Positions 35,038-42,938 of a DNA stretch of 64,000 bases are shown piece after piece; within the stretch, counting starts at the first letter, position 1, and each line of letters begins with the position of its first letter. The position numbers and the translations under genes are program-made. This DNA is from an uncultured Bacteroidales bacterium (GTDB lineage: Bacteria > Bacteroidota > Bacteroidia > Bacteroidales > P3). The stretch covers positions 1 through 64,000 of the forward strand of contig CALUMK010000013.1 in the NCBI GenBank assembly GCA_944321735.1, written 5' to 3'. The notes under the pieces are model-generated. The model ran no database searches. It was not told the DNA's origin and was given only the letters and a program-made list of their open reading frames with translations.

Positions 35038-35850
35038 ATGGATGCATTTAGAACCTGGCTTGAGAACTTCAGTTTTTTCCAAGCCTTGGACATAGCCATT
35101 GTGGCATTCCTCATCTACCAGATTTACAAGCTGGTGAAAGGGACCTCCGCCTTGAATATCGTGGTAGCGATTATCGGGATATTCATTATCTGGAAAATCG
35201 CGGCTCAATTGTCGATGCCCATCACCGCCGAAATCCTGGACAGGGTTGTCAGCATGGGATTATTGGCCATCGTCGTTGTTTTCCAGCCCGAAATCCGGCG
35301 ATTCCTGTTCATGCTCACCACTCCGACGGCCATCATAGACCGCCGCAAGCGTTTCGGATGGATGAGCCGTTTCCGTGTCAAAGGCATCCAAAGGAAAGAA
35401 CTGAACATTACCCAGGTGGTGCAAGCCTGCGTCCACATGAGCCAGGAAAAGACCGGCGCCTTGATTGTGCTGACCCAGCTCAACCGCCTTCCCGGCACGG
35501 TGGCCACCGGAGAACGTTTGGACGCGATTGTCTCCAGCGCTTTGATTGAAAACATCTTCTTCAAGAACAGCCCCTTGCATGACGGGGCCTTGATTATCGA
35601 AAAGAACAAGATCATTGCCGCCCGCTGCATCCTGCCGGTCACGTCCAACAAGAACGTCTCGGCCAACCTCGGGCTTCGCCACCGTTCGGCCATCGGGGTC
35701 ACCGAGCAATCCGACGCCTTGGCCATCGTCTGCTCCGAAGAGACCGGATCCATCTCCTACTGCCTTTTCGGCAACGTCACCTACAATGTAACGCCGACGC
35801 AGTTGAGGGCTAAGATTGAGGAGTTTTTCCAGGAAAAGGAACTGAACTAA
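35038..35850 (+). CDS. cdaA: Diadenylate cyclase CdaA
   Basis: 270 residues. Three N-terminal TM helices (residues about 12-80) precede a DAC (DisA_N) domain. The catalytic motifs are NSPLHDGALII (DGA) and LGLRHRSAIGVTEQSD (RHR), with GALIVLTQ and ARCILPVT between. It converts two ATP to cyclic di-AMP at the membrane. The order folP-cdaA on one strand is typical for Bacteroidales, so the two are probably co-transcribed. Normal length, no oddities; a long hairpin begins 16 bp after the stop. Confidence 0.93.
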   Translation: MDAFRTWLENFSFFQALDIAIVAFLIYQIYKLVKGTSALNIVVAIIGIFIIWKIAAQLSMPITAEILDRVVSMGLLAIVVVFQPEIRRFLFMLTTPTAIIDRRKRFGWMSRFRVKGIQRKELNITQVVQACVHMSQEKTGALIVLTQLNRLPGTVATGERLDAIVSSALIENIFFKNSPLHDGALIIEKNKIIAARCILPVTSNKNVSANLGLRHRSAIGVTEQSDALAIVCSEETGSISYCLFGNVTYNVTPTQLRAKIEEFFQEKELN

Positions 35851-35865
35851 TAAAACCCATTTCTA

Positions 35866-35993
35866 ATAAAACCTATTTCTATTGGTGTCTACTTCGTTGC
35901 GAAGCTCGCCTTGGCGAGTCACGTACCCAAGTACGCTCCCCGCCAAGGCTTCGCTTCGACGCCTCGTATCCACCGAATAGAAATAGGCTTTAT
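35866..35993. repeat. Long hairpin element, copy E1
   Basis: Near-perfect arms of about 22 bp (left 35866-35887, ATAAAACCTATTTCTATTGG; right 35971-35993, its complement with one substitution and one extra base). The centre is in reverse orientation: TGTCTACTTCGTTGCGAAGC, GAGTCACGTACCCAAGTACG, GCTTCGACGCCTCGTATCCA. It follows cdaA and faces copy E2. Confidence 0.85.
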
Positions 35994-36039
35994 ACGTTTT
36001 TCATGCTGTCGACCATGCAAGTTGTGCAGCTGTCTGCGG

Positions 36040-36163
36040 AAAAAGCATTTATAAGAGATGGATGCGAGGCATGCGAAGAAGCCCGCGCCGGAGCGTACTC
36101 AAGTACGTGACCAAGCCGCGCAAGGCTCGCAACGAAGTAGATGCCATTAGAAATGCGTTTTTA
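36040..36163. repeat. Long hairpin element, copy E2
   Basis: Imperfect arms (36040-36058 with AAAAAGCATTTATAAGAGA; right 36141-36163 with CATTAGAAATGCGTTTTTA). Forward centre: GGATGCGAGGCATGCGAAGA, CCGGAGCGTACTCAAGTACG, GGCTCGCAACGAAGTAGA. The right arm reaches the ychF stop codon. Opposite orientation to E1, so each convergent gene has a copy at its own 3' end. Confidence 0.8.
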
Positions 36164-37264
36164 CACGTTGAAGCGGAAGTGAAGGATATCCCCATCCTCC
36201 ACCACATAATCCTTCCCCTCCACTGCTAATTTCCCAGCCTCTTTGCAAGCGGCTTCGGTACGGTAATGGATATAATCCTCGTATTTGATCACTTCGGCCC
36301 GGATAAAGCCTTTTTCAAAATCGGTATGGATGATTCCGGCCGCCTGAGGCGCTTTGGTTCCCTTGACAAAGGTCCAAGCCCGGCTTTCGTCAGGCCCGGT
36401 GGTGAAATAGGTCTGCAAGTTCAGCAAGGCATACGACGCCTTGATCAGACGGTTCACGCCCGATTCTTCCAAACCCAATTCCTGCAGGAACATCTGCCGT
36501 TCCTCGTAGGTCTCGAATTCCGCGATTTCGCTCTCGGTCTTGGCCGCCACCACCAACAGCTGCGCGTTCTCTCCAGCAATGGCCTGGCGGACCGCTTCCA
36601 CATAGGCATTCCCATCCTTGGCCGCGGCATCATCCACATTGCAGACATACAATACCGGCTTATTGGTCAGCAGGAACAAATCGCGGGCCAGTTTCTGATC
36701 GTCCTTGCTGTCCCACTCCAGCACGCGGGCGTTCTTACCCTGTTCCAGCACTTCCTTGTACTGCTGCAAAATAGCCAGCAACCGCTTGGCCGTCTTGTCG
36801 CCCCCGCTCTGCGCCTGCTTTTCCACCTTGCCAATCCGGCTTTCTACCGTTTCCAAATCCTTCAACTGCAATTCAGTATCGATGATTTCCTTGTCCCTCA
36901 CCGGATCCACGCTTCCGTCCACATGGGTCACATTCGGGTCGTCGAAGCAACGCAGCACATGGATAATCGCATCCGTCTCCCGGATATTGGCCAGGAACTT
37001 GTTGCCCAAGCCCTCGCCCCGGCTCGCCCCCTTGACCAAACCGGCAATATCCACGATTTCCATCGTGGCCGGCACCACCCGCTTGGGATGATCTATTTCC
37101 ACCAAAGCGTTCAGCCTCTCGTCCGGCACCGTGATGACCCCCACATTGGGCTCAATCGTGCAAAACGGGAAATTGGCCGCCTGAGCCTTGGCATTGCTCA
37201 AGCAATTGAACAGAGTGGATTTCCCCACATTGGGCAATCCCACAATACCGCAATTCAAAGACAT
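36161..37264 (-). CDS. ychF: Redox-regulated ATPase/GTPase YchF (OLA1 family)
   Basis: 367 residues, normal for the family. G1 is [12 protein letters not shown] near residue 8, G3 is [20 protein letters not shown], the G4 variant NxxE is typical (NVDDAA region), and the C-terminal TGS-like domain is [26 protein letters not shown]...[11 protein letters not shown]...[10 protein letters not shown]. It binds ATP and associates with ribosomes. ATG 37264 (MSLNCGIVG) is preferred over 37303. Confidence 0.95.
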   Translation of the reverse strand: MSLNCGIVGLPNVGKSTLFNCLSNAKAQAANFPFCTIEPNVGVITVPDERLNALVEIDHPKRVVPATMEIVDIAGLVKGASRGEGLGNKFLANIRETDAIIHVLRCFDDPNVTHVDGSVDPVRDKEIIDTELQLKDLETVESRIGKVEKQAQSGGDKTAKRLLAILQQYKEVLEQGKNARVLEWDSKDDQKLARDLFLLTNKPVLYVCNVDDAAAKDGNAYVEAVRQAIAGENAQLLVVAAKTESEIAEFETYEERQMFLQELGLEESGVNRLIKASYALLNLQTYFTTGPDESRAWTFVKGTKAPQAAGIIHTDFEKGFIRAEVIKYEDYIHYRTEAACKEAGKLAVEGKDYVVEDGDILHFRFNV

Positions 37265-37396
37265 ATTCCTAATTATTTCGCCTCGCGACCTTTCCGGCCG
37301 CAATGCAATCCATGAAACAACTCTAGCCTCCCCTTCCGAAAACTTCGCCCCAACAACCGACGGCGAATGAAAGGTTCAAGCCTCGTTTATAAAGAA

Positions 37397-37430
37397 AAAA
37401 GAGGTGCATAGAGAACTAAACACCTCTTTT
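37397..37430 (-). terminator. Rho-independent terminator downstream of gcvH
   Basis: A 10-bp stem AAAAGAGGTG / CACCTCTTTT with a loop of about 14 nt; on the minus strand it is followed by TTTTTTCTTTA. It lies about 107 bp after the gcvH stop. The remainder of the 272-bp gap 37265-37536 holds no convincing gene. Confidence 0.7.
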
Positions 37431-37536
37431 CGGAAATTTCCCGATCGTCCGGCATCAAACCGTCCTCCCGCAAAAGTCGCTCGACGGCTTCCACAGACAG
37501 GCACTCGACCGCCCATGAAAGCGCCTTGCCGATAAC

Positions 37537-37917
37537 TTAGGCACCGATTTGAGCCTTGTAATCGGCTGCCGACATCAAAGCGTCAACTTCAGCGGCATTG
37601 GTCAGTTTCACCTTGATGATCCAGCCTTCGCCGTAAGGATCGCTGTTCACCAAAGCAGGATTGTCGGCCAAAGCGGCGTTCAGTTCCAAAACTTCGCCAC
37701 CGGCGGGCATCAGAAGTTCGGAAACGGTCTTAACAGCTTCGATATTGCCGAAAGCCTCGCCAGCATTCAAGGTTTCGCCTTCGGAAGTAACATCAACAAA
37801 CACGATGTCACCCAGTTCCTTCTGAGCGTAATCGGTAATACCAATCAAAGCGTTTTCGCCTTCTACCTTGATCCATTCGTGATCGGCAGTGTACTTGAGA
37901 TTTTCAGGGAAGTTCAT
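37537..37917 (-). CDS. gcvH: Glycine cleavage system H protein
   Basis: 126 residues, the usual length. It begins [20 protein letters not shown]; the lipoyl attachment lysine is in [20 protein letters not shown], and the C-terminus [15 protein letters not shown] is typical. It carries the aminomethyl group between P-, T- and L-proteins of glycine cleavage. No gcvP, gcvT or purE neighbours are present; it is a lone gene here with its own terminator. Confidence 0.95.
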   Translation of the reverse strand: MNFPENLKYTADHEWIKVEGENALIGITDYAQKELGDIVFVDVTSEGETLNAGEAFGNIEAVKTVSELLMPAGGEVLELNAALADNPALVNSDPYGEGWIIKVKLTNAAEVDALMSAADYKAQIGA

Positions 37918-38118
37918 AATTCCTATTTATTTAAGTGTTTTTGTTTCGATGCCCAAGGCTGCCGGAGCCCGCCTGCCACGAAATCCCTTGCAAGCGACCC
38001 GGCACAAAGGACAAAAGTACATCTTTTTTGAAAAAATGCCAAAGCCAGGCAAAACAGCGTCTAAATCAAGCGTGGTCAAACCCCGGCTAAATGTCCGCAT
38101 GAAAAACCGATGACATCA

Positions 38119-39459
38119 TCACAAGAATGGCACCATATAGACCGGAAGCAAGCAAACATCCTGATCCTTGCGCAAATCCTTGGAATAAACCAGATAGCGG
38201 GCTCCCTCCCGGGAAGAAAACTTCTTGTGGAAAGCGTCCAACGAAGCATGCGTCCTGTAGCCTGATGATTTCACCTCAAGCGGGCATATCTTTCCCTGCC
38301 GAGACAACAAGAAATCGATTTCGTAATTATGCTTCCCCGTATCGGTAGGCCAAGTATAATAGAACAGCTCGTTCCCGGAAGCTTTCAGCATCTGGGCCAC
38401 CGCATTTTCAAAAACATATCCGAGATCCGCACTCAATTTGTCGCCCAAAAGCTTCTCGTAAATCACATTTTCCGTATAAGCAGCATCCCAAAAGGCCAAC
38501 GTGATGAAAAGCCCCGTATCGCAAAGGAACATCTTGTAACGGCCTTTGTCCTGATGCAAAGGCATCCCGACATTCGGGTCGTTAGCATGATAGGACATCA
38601 ATACCGTCTGGGAATCTTCCATATCCTGCAACAGTTCCTGCATATCCTCCTGGCGTTTCTTTTCCAAAACGCCGGATATCTGGTATCTGGACGCATTGCT
38701 ATTCAGCTGGCCAGGGACAGACTTGAACATCCTGCCCATATTTCCCGTAGGGTCGATTTTACGGAAATCTTCTTCATAAAGTTCCAATATTTCCCTCTTC
38801 ACCGCATCAACCGCCCCCAGATTATTGGTATTCAAATATGATTCAACCGCTTGAGGCATCCCTCCTATCAGCATGTACAACCTGAAATTCCGCATCTGCC
38901 CACGATGGACGGCATCTCCCAACGGATGCCAGGAGTCAAAGGCCTGTCGTAACAGAGGCACCGTGACCTCATCCCCCAAAGCCCAACGGAACTCCTCGTA
39001 ATCCATAGGATACAATACGAGCCGGGTTTCTTCACTAGGAATACGAATGTCTTTTATGTTCCTGCGAATCGACAGCAAAGAACCCGTTTCAATATAATCA
39101 TACCGACGATCCTTGACCAATTTCCGAATAGCCTGACGCGCCATAGGGCATGCTTGCACTTCATCAAAGACAATCACCGATTTACGCACTTTCAGATTCA
39201 CGCCGTACAAGAACTGCAACCTGAAAAAGAGGGCATCCAGATCCGAAACATCATCAAACAAGGATCGTACTTCCGAAGATGCCTCCGTAAAATCAATCAT
39301 CAAATAAGACTCATACTCCCGCTTGGCAAACTCCTCCACCAATGTTGATTTTCCCACACGGCGGGCACCTTTAATCAATAAAGCCGTTGCTCCGTCCCGC
39401 TCCTTTTTCCATTCCAACATGGCTTTATAAAGTTTCCTTTTGAACACCACTTTCCCCAT
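38119..39459 (-). CDS. AAA ATPase with DUF4143 C-terminal domain (second copy)
   Basis: 446 residues. Walker A is GARRVGKS at residues 31-38, Walker B VIVFDEVQ at about 95-102, then ETGSLLSIRRN (sensor 1 region). The DUF4143 C-terminal part has NYEIDFLLSRQGKICPLEVKSSGYRTH, with a DF...EVKS pattern like a PD-(D/E)XK core. It is a distant relative of the ATPase at 204-1454. Start ATG 39459 begins directly with MGKVVFKRKLYKAML, typical of this group. Like the first copy it has three palindromes around its promoter. Function of the family unproven. Confidence 0.85.
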   Translation of the reverse strand: MGKVVFKRKLYKAMLEWKKERDGATALLIKGARRVGKSTLVEEFAKREYESYLMIDFTEASSEVRSLFDDVSDLDALFFRLQFLYGVNLKVRKSVIVFDEVQACPMARQAIRKLVKDRRYDYIETGSLLSIRRNIKDIRIPSEETRLVLYPMDYEEFRWALGDEVTVPLLRQAFDSWHPLGDAVHRGQMRNFRLYMLIGGMPQAVESYLNTNNLGAVDAVKREILELYEEDFRKIDPTGNMGRMFKSVPGQLNSNASRYQISGVLEKKRQEDMQELLQDMEDSQTVLMSYHANDPNVGMPLHQDKGRYKMFLCDTGLFITLAFWDAAYTENVIYEKLLGDKLSADLGYVFENAVAQMLKASGNELFYYTWPTDTGKHNYEIDFLLSRQGKICPLEVKSSGYRTHASLDAFHKKFSSREGARYLVYSKDLRKDQDVCLLPVYMVPFL

Positions 39460-39485
39460 AACAATTCAGATACTTGAAAATGAGC

Positions 39486-39493
39486 GCAAATAT
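39486..39493 (-). promoter_or_regulatory. -7 box of the second DUF4143 gene
   Basis: On the minus strand TATATTTG (then GCGC) is an exact TAnnTTTG box, 27 bp before ATG 39459. The first palindrome (39507-39521) overlies the expected -33 zone. Confidence 0.6.
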
Positions 39494-39506
39494 AGCCAAT
39501 CCCGCA

Positions 39507-39587
39507 AAATTCTCACAATTTTTTTCTGGGAATTCCTGCAAATTCTCACAATTTTTTCACCGAGATTTCTGCAAATTCTCACAATTT
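39507..39587. repeat. Three palindromes AAATT-CTCAC-AATTT at exact 33-bp spacing
   Basis: Copies at 39507-39521, 39540-39554 and 39573-39587 have identical 15-bp cores and extended flanks (GCAAATTCTCACAATTTT). They lie immediately upstream of the -7 box of the DUF4143 ATPase on the minus strand. The geometry mirrors that of the first DUF4143 gene, with an unrelated palindrome sequence. Likely operator sites. Confidence 0.75.
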
Positions 39588-39622
39588 TCATCCCGGCCGG
39601 ACAGGCCGAGTCCGGCATCTCC

Positions 39623-40159
39623 TTACTCCTTATTGCGCGTTGCTTTGCAAGGAGCGGACTGCCGGCGGATGGCAAAGACATAGAACAAGAGGATGACGTT
39701 CATCATCAAGGCGTAGAGGATAGCCGGGATGGCCATTTGACCGCTGTTGAAGATGAAAGGGGAAAAGGCAATGGCAATGGCTTGGGCGGCGTTCTGCATG
39801 CCGACTTCGATGACAATGGTGCGGCGGACAGCCGGAGAGAACCCGCCAAGGCGCGAGAGCAACGAACTGCACAGCATAGCCAGCAAGACGAGCGAGACCG
39901 TGGCCATTCCAAGGACAGCAAAGTTGTCCACTATCTCTTGGGTGTATTGGAGAAAAAACACCAAGGCCAGGAACATCAGGGCAGGGAAAGCGGCTTTGCC
40001 GAGAATCCTGCGAACCTTGGCGGCGGCATGAGGCCAGAATCGGCGGAACAGGATGCCGGCAAGGATGGGAACGAAAAGCAGGACGAGGTTTTGCAACAGG
40101 AGCTTGCCTACGGGCAGGTACTGGAGCTTGCCATCTCTCGCCATTTTCATCCTATGCAT
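39623..40159 (-). pseudogene. Truncated bile acid:sodium symporter-family transporter
   Basis: The frame encodes about 178 residues matching only the C-terminal half of a BASS-family transporter: four or so TM segments, with GMQNAAQAIAIAFSPFIF corresponding to the conserved EVGxQNxxLA region and a preceding VPILAGILFRRFWPHAA. Full-length members have about 300-330 residues and 8-10 TM helices; the first half, including the GPxGG/N-terminal sodium-site region, is absent, and upstream sequence is the MoxR gene start. It is therefore a 5'-deleted relic. Confidence 0.7.
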
Positions 40160-40201
40160 GCTTCCGGCATACCCTTTGTTTTATTTTGCCCTCCGAATCA
40201 A

Positions 40202-41281
40202 ATGCAGAAAAACATGGCAATCACCATCAACGCAAGCGAACTGCGCCAGATATTAGACTTGACCCCGGCCGACCAGAACATCATGCTCATCGGCAAGCAC
40301 GGCATAGGGAAATCCGAGATATTGAGCCGCTACTACCGCTCCAAAGGATTCCCGGTCATAACCTTCTTCTTGGGACAGATGAGCGATCCCGGCGATCTTA
40401 TCGGCCTCCCCCACAAGAACCCGGAGAACGACAAGACCGAATTCCTGCCCCCATACTGGTTTCCTACCGACGGCCGGCCCATCGTCCTTTTCCTAGATGA
40501 ACTCAACCGCGCCAGGCCGGAAATACTGCAAAGCATCATGGATTTGACATTGAACAAGAGCCTAGCAGGCAAGACACTACCCGAAGGCAGCCGGATCATC
40601 TCGGCTGTCAATGAAGGCGAAGAATACCAACTGACCGAACTCGATCCCGCGTTAGTATCCCGATTCAACCTCTACCGCTTCCGTCCCTCGGTTCCGGAAT
40701 GGCTCCTATGGGCCTCCGAATGCCGTTTGGACGAAAGAGTCATCAACTTCATCCAAAAAGAAGAGAAATTCCTGGATGACGACAGTCACCCAGCGGAAAA
40801 CAGCCTTGACCGGCATCCCGACCGCCGCAGCTGGAAAAGGGTCTCGGATATCATCAAAAACCAAACCGAACTATCCTTGATACACAAAAAACTCATCTCC
40901 GGCCAAATAGGAACCATTGCCACCAACAAATTCTTCCAATACCTGCAAGAAAAAGAAACTCTTAGCGGAAAAGACATCCTGCTGGACTGGAACAAACACA
41001 AAGCGAAAGTCCAGCAACTCGCCCTGCACGAACTCTCCCTCCTGAACGAATCCCTCTTCCGCTTCATGGAAACCTCAAGCGAACTGGAGAACAACAAGAC
41101 AAAAGTCGGAAAAGCCTTGGAATCCTACCTGAAACTGCTGCAAGAAAACAACATGAACGAAGCCTATGCCCACTGGATTTCGCTTTACAACAGCGGGAAC
41201 TACCCCAAAGCCATCCTGTTCATCCTCTCACAGACCCCCAGGCTTTACAAAGACATCATGCAATTCATCAACTCCTTATAG
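40202..41281 (+). CDS. MoxR-like AAA+ ATPase
   Basis: 359 residues (ATG 40202; ATG 40214 is also possible). Walker A is GKHGIGKS at residues about 32-39, with GQMSDPGDLIGLP after it, Walker B VLFLDELNRARPEILQ at about 97-112 and sensor 1 RIISAVNEGEEYQLTELDPALVSRF. This is the MoxR pattern, in which the ATPase acts as a chaperone on a VWA partner, encoded 2 bp downstream. The open frame back to 39440 overlaps the transporter relic and is not coding. The C-terminal 150 residues are helical and of no known family to me. First gene of a tight four-gene operon. Confidence 0.82.
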   Translation: MQKNMAITINASELRQILDLTPADQNIMLIGKHGIGKSEILSRYYRSKGFPVITFFLGQMSDPGDLIGLPHKNPENDKTEFLPPYWFPTDGRPIVLFLDELNRARPEILQSIMDLTLNKSLAGKTLPEGSRIISAVNEGEEYQLTELDPALVSRFNLYRFRPSVPEWLLWASECRLDERVINFIQKEEKFLDDDSHPAENSLDRHPDRRSWKRVSDIIKNQTELSLIHKKLISGQIGTIATNKFFQYLQEKETLSGKDILLDWNKHKAKVQQLALHELSLLNESLFRFMETSSELENNKTKVGKALESYLKLLQENNMNEAYAHWISLYNSGNYPKAILFILSQTPRLYKDIMQFINSL

Positions 41282-41283
41282 AA

Positions 41284-42522
41284 ATGCCTCCCTGTCAAGA
41301 AAGATTCAGGCTCTTGGCCGAACATTGGTTCTTGCGCGAACCCGCCTTCTTCAGCATGTACTGCACGCATCAATTGACCAGCAATCCCCGCATGTCCATC
41401 CCAATCCGCGTAGGGAAAGGCAGAATCGAATACATGCCGGAAATCATCCAAACCCTGAGTGATGCCGAATTCGAGGAAACCGTCGGCGTCGAGATGCTGC
41501 GCCTGTTCCTCAAGCATCCCTACGAACGCAAACCGGCGCATTGCCCCGGCATACGGATGATAGCTGCCAGCGACATGGCATTGTGGTCGGCCTACAAGTT
41601 CAGCTACATCCACCTCATTGCTCCCGATACTTGCAACCTCCCGTCCGGAAAGCATTACGAATGGTATCTGGAACACCTGTCCATGAAGACCTCCCCTTTC
41701 TCAAAAGAGGAACAAGAAAGCAGACTCGGGCAAAATGCCGAAGAAAGGCCGGAAGACACCGCAGAAGAATGCCGGAAAACTGCCGGGCAAAACGGAGCAA
41801 GCGCAGCAAGCCCTCATGCACCGGAACGCATTCCGAAATCCTACCGGAACGCGGACGAACAAACCGCCCTTTGGGAAGAAGACGAGGAAATGCAGGAACG
41901 CATCTCGGAAATAATCCAAAGCGTCAAGGATTGGGGCAGCCTGAGCGGAAAAATGGCCGAAACCATCCTTGCCGCCGATCGTGTCCGGATAGACTACCGC
42001 CAAATCCTAAACAGCTTCAAAGCATCCATCCTTTCCTCTCGGCGCTGCCTGACCCGCATGAAACCCAGCCGCCGCTACGGTTACCAGCAGATGGGGCAAC
42101 GACACTCTTTCTCAACCGGCCTGCTAATAGCCATCGACACCAGCGGCTCCATTTCCAGCACGGCCTTATGCAAATTCTACGGCATCGTCAACCACTTCTT
42201 CCAATACGGGATAGAACACATGGACGTAATCCAATTCGATGCCGCTGTACAAGGCGAGCCTGTCAGCCTGAGAAAAGCCCGGAAGGAAATCAAGGCCTGC
42301 GGCCGTGGCGGGACGAACTTCCAACCGGTCATCGATTTTGCCGCCCAGCGGCAAAACCGGTACGATGGGCTTCTGATACTCACCGACGGCCACGCGCCAA
42401 TCCCCATCCTACCCCAAGGTTTCCATCTCCGAATTGCCTGGGTTTGCGAAAGCCGGGAAGCCTTCCTGAAACATAAGGGCTGGATGCAGAGCCTCGGAAA
42501 AGCCTGCTATATGAATCTTTGA
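41284..42522 (+). CDS. VWA-domain protein, DUF2201-like (degenerate metallopeptidase N-terminus)
   Basis: 412 residues. The N-terminal half resembles the DUF2201 putative metallopeptidase domain (NPRMSIPIRVGKGRIEYMPEI, then VEMLRLFLKHPYERKP), but where family members have HExxH this one has VEMLR, so zinc catalysis is probably lost. An acidic linker follows (residues about 140-215). The C-terminal half is a VWA domain with MIDAS motif LIAIDTSGSISST, then GRGGTNFQPV and LILTDGHAP. It pairs with the MoxR ATPase (2-bp gap), a classic MoxR/VWA couple. Its stop overlaps a possible TTG start of the next gene. Confidence 0.8.
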   Translation: MPPCQERFRLLAEHWFLREPAFFSMYCTHQLTSNPRMSIPIRVGKGRIEYMPEIIQTLSDAEFEETVGVEMLRLFLKHPYERKPAHCPGIRMIAASDMALWSAYKFSYIHLIAPDTCNLPSGKHYEWYLEHLSMKTSPFSKEEQESRLGQNAEERPEDTAEECRKTAGQNGASAASPHAPERIPKSYRNADEQTALWEEDEEMQERISEIIQSVKDWGSLSGKMAETILAADRVRIDYRQILNSFKASILSSRRCLTRMKPSRRYGYQQMGQRHSFSTGLLIAIDTSGSISSTALCKFYGIVNHFFQYGIEHMDVIQFDAAVQGEPVSLRKARKEIKACGRGGTNFQPVIDFAAQRQNRYDGLLILTDGHAPIPILPQGFHLRIAWVCESREAFLKHKGWMQSLGKACYMNL

Positions 42523-42533
42523 AAACACACAAG

Positions 42534-42929
42534 ATGCTCGATTCCGAACAATTGAAACGAATCCTTCAGGACATTCATCCTCCCACAGCGGACTTCAAGC
42601 TTGTCCTGACCCAGCGCAAATACAAATGGCGCTTAGGCACGTACTATCCCGGCAGCCATACCATATATATACATGGCGGCTGGGGCGACGACACCATGAT
42701 CCTGCATACCGCCCTGCACGAATACGCGCACCATATACACCATACCGAAGGCCGGAGAATGGAATTCCACGAAAAGCCTCACGGTCCGAAGTTCCAGCTC
42801 ATATTCAAAGCCCTTCTCCTCATAGCCTGCCAAAAAGGCTACTACGGGCAACGCAGCCGCATTTTCGATTCCACCCGAAAAACAATCGACATTCCGCAAA
42901 CCCACAATAATCCGCAAAACCCACAATAA
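42534..42929 (+). CDS. SprT-like zinc metallopeptidase-domain protein
   Basis: 131 residues. The zinc motif is HEYAHHIHH (HExxH plus a third His further on, EFHEKPHGPKF), the arrangement of SprT/WSS1-type minigluzincins. The preceding TIYIHGGWGDDTMILHTAL is also typical. Such domains cleave proteins bound to DNA or act as small proteases. The start could be TTG 42519, overlapping the VWA stop, or ATG 42534; the latter is given. It restores a zinc protease to an operon whose VWA partner has lost its HExxH. Confidence 0.75.
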   Translation: MLDSEQLKRILQDIHPPTADFKLVLTQRKYKWRLGTYYPGSHTIYIHGGWGDDTMILHTALHEYAHHIHHTEGRRMEFHEKPHGPKFQLIFKALLLIACQKGYYGQRSRIFDSTRKTIDIPQTHNNPQNPQ

Positions 42930-42938
42930 TCAGAACGT

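Noticed and set aside
37391-37536. Small frame on the minus strand directly after the gcvH stop, ending near 37391
   Set aside because: It has no ATG at a sensible place, contains the terminator stem in its end and matches no family I know.
39440-40201. Long N-terminal extension of the MoxR frame
   Set aside because: It runs antisense through the transporter relic and across the triple palindromes; MoxR similarity starts after 40202.
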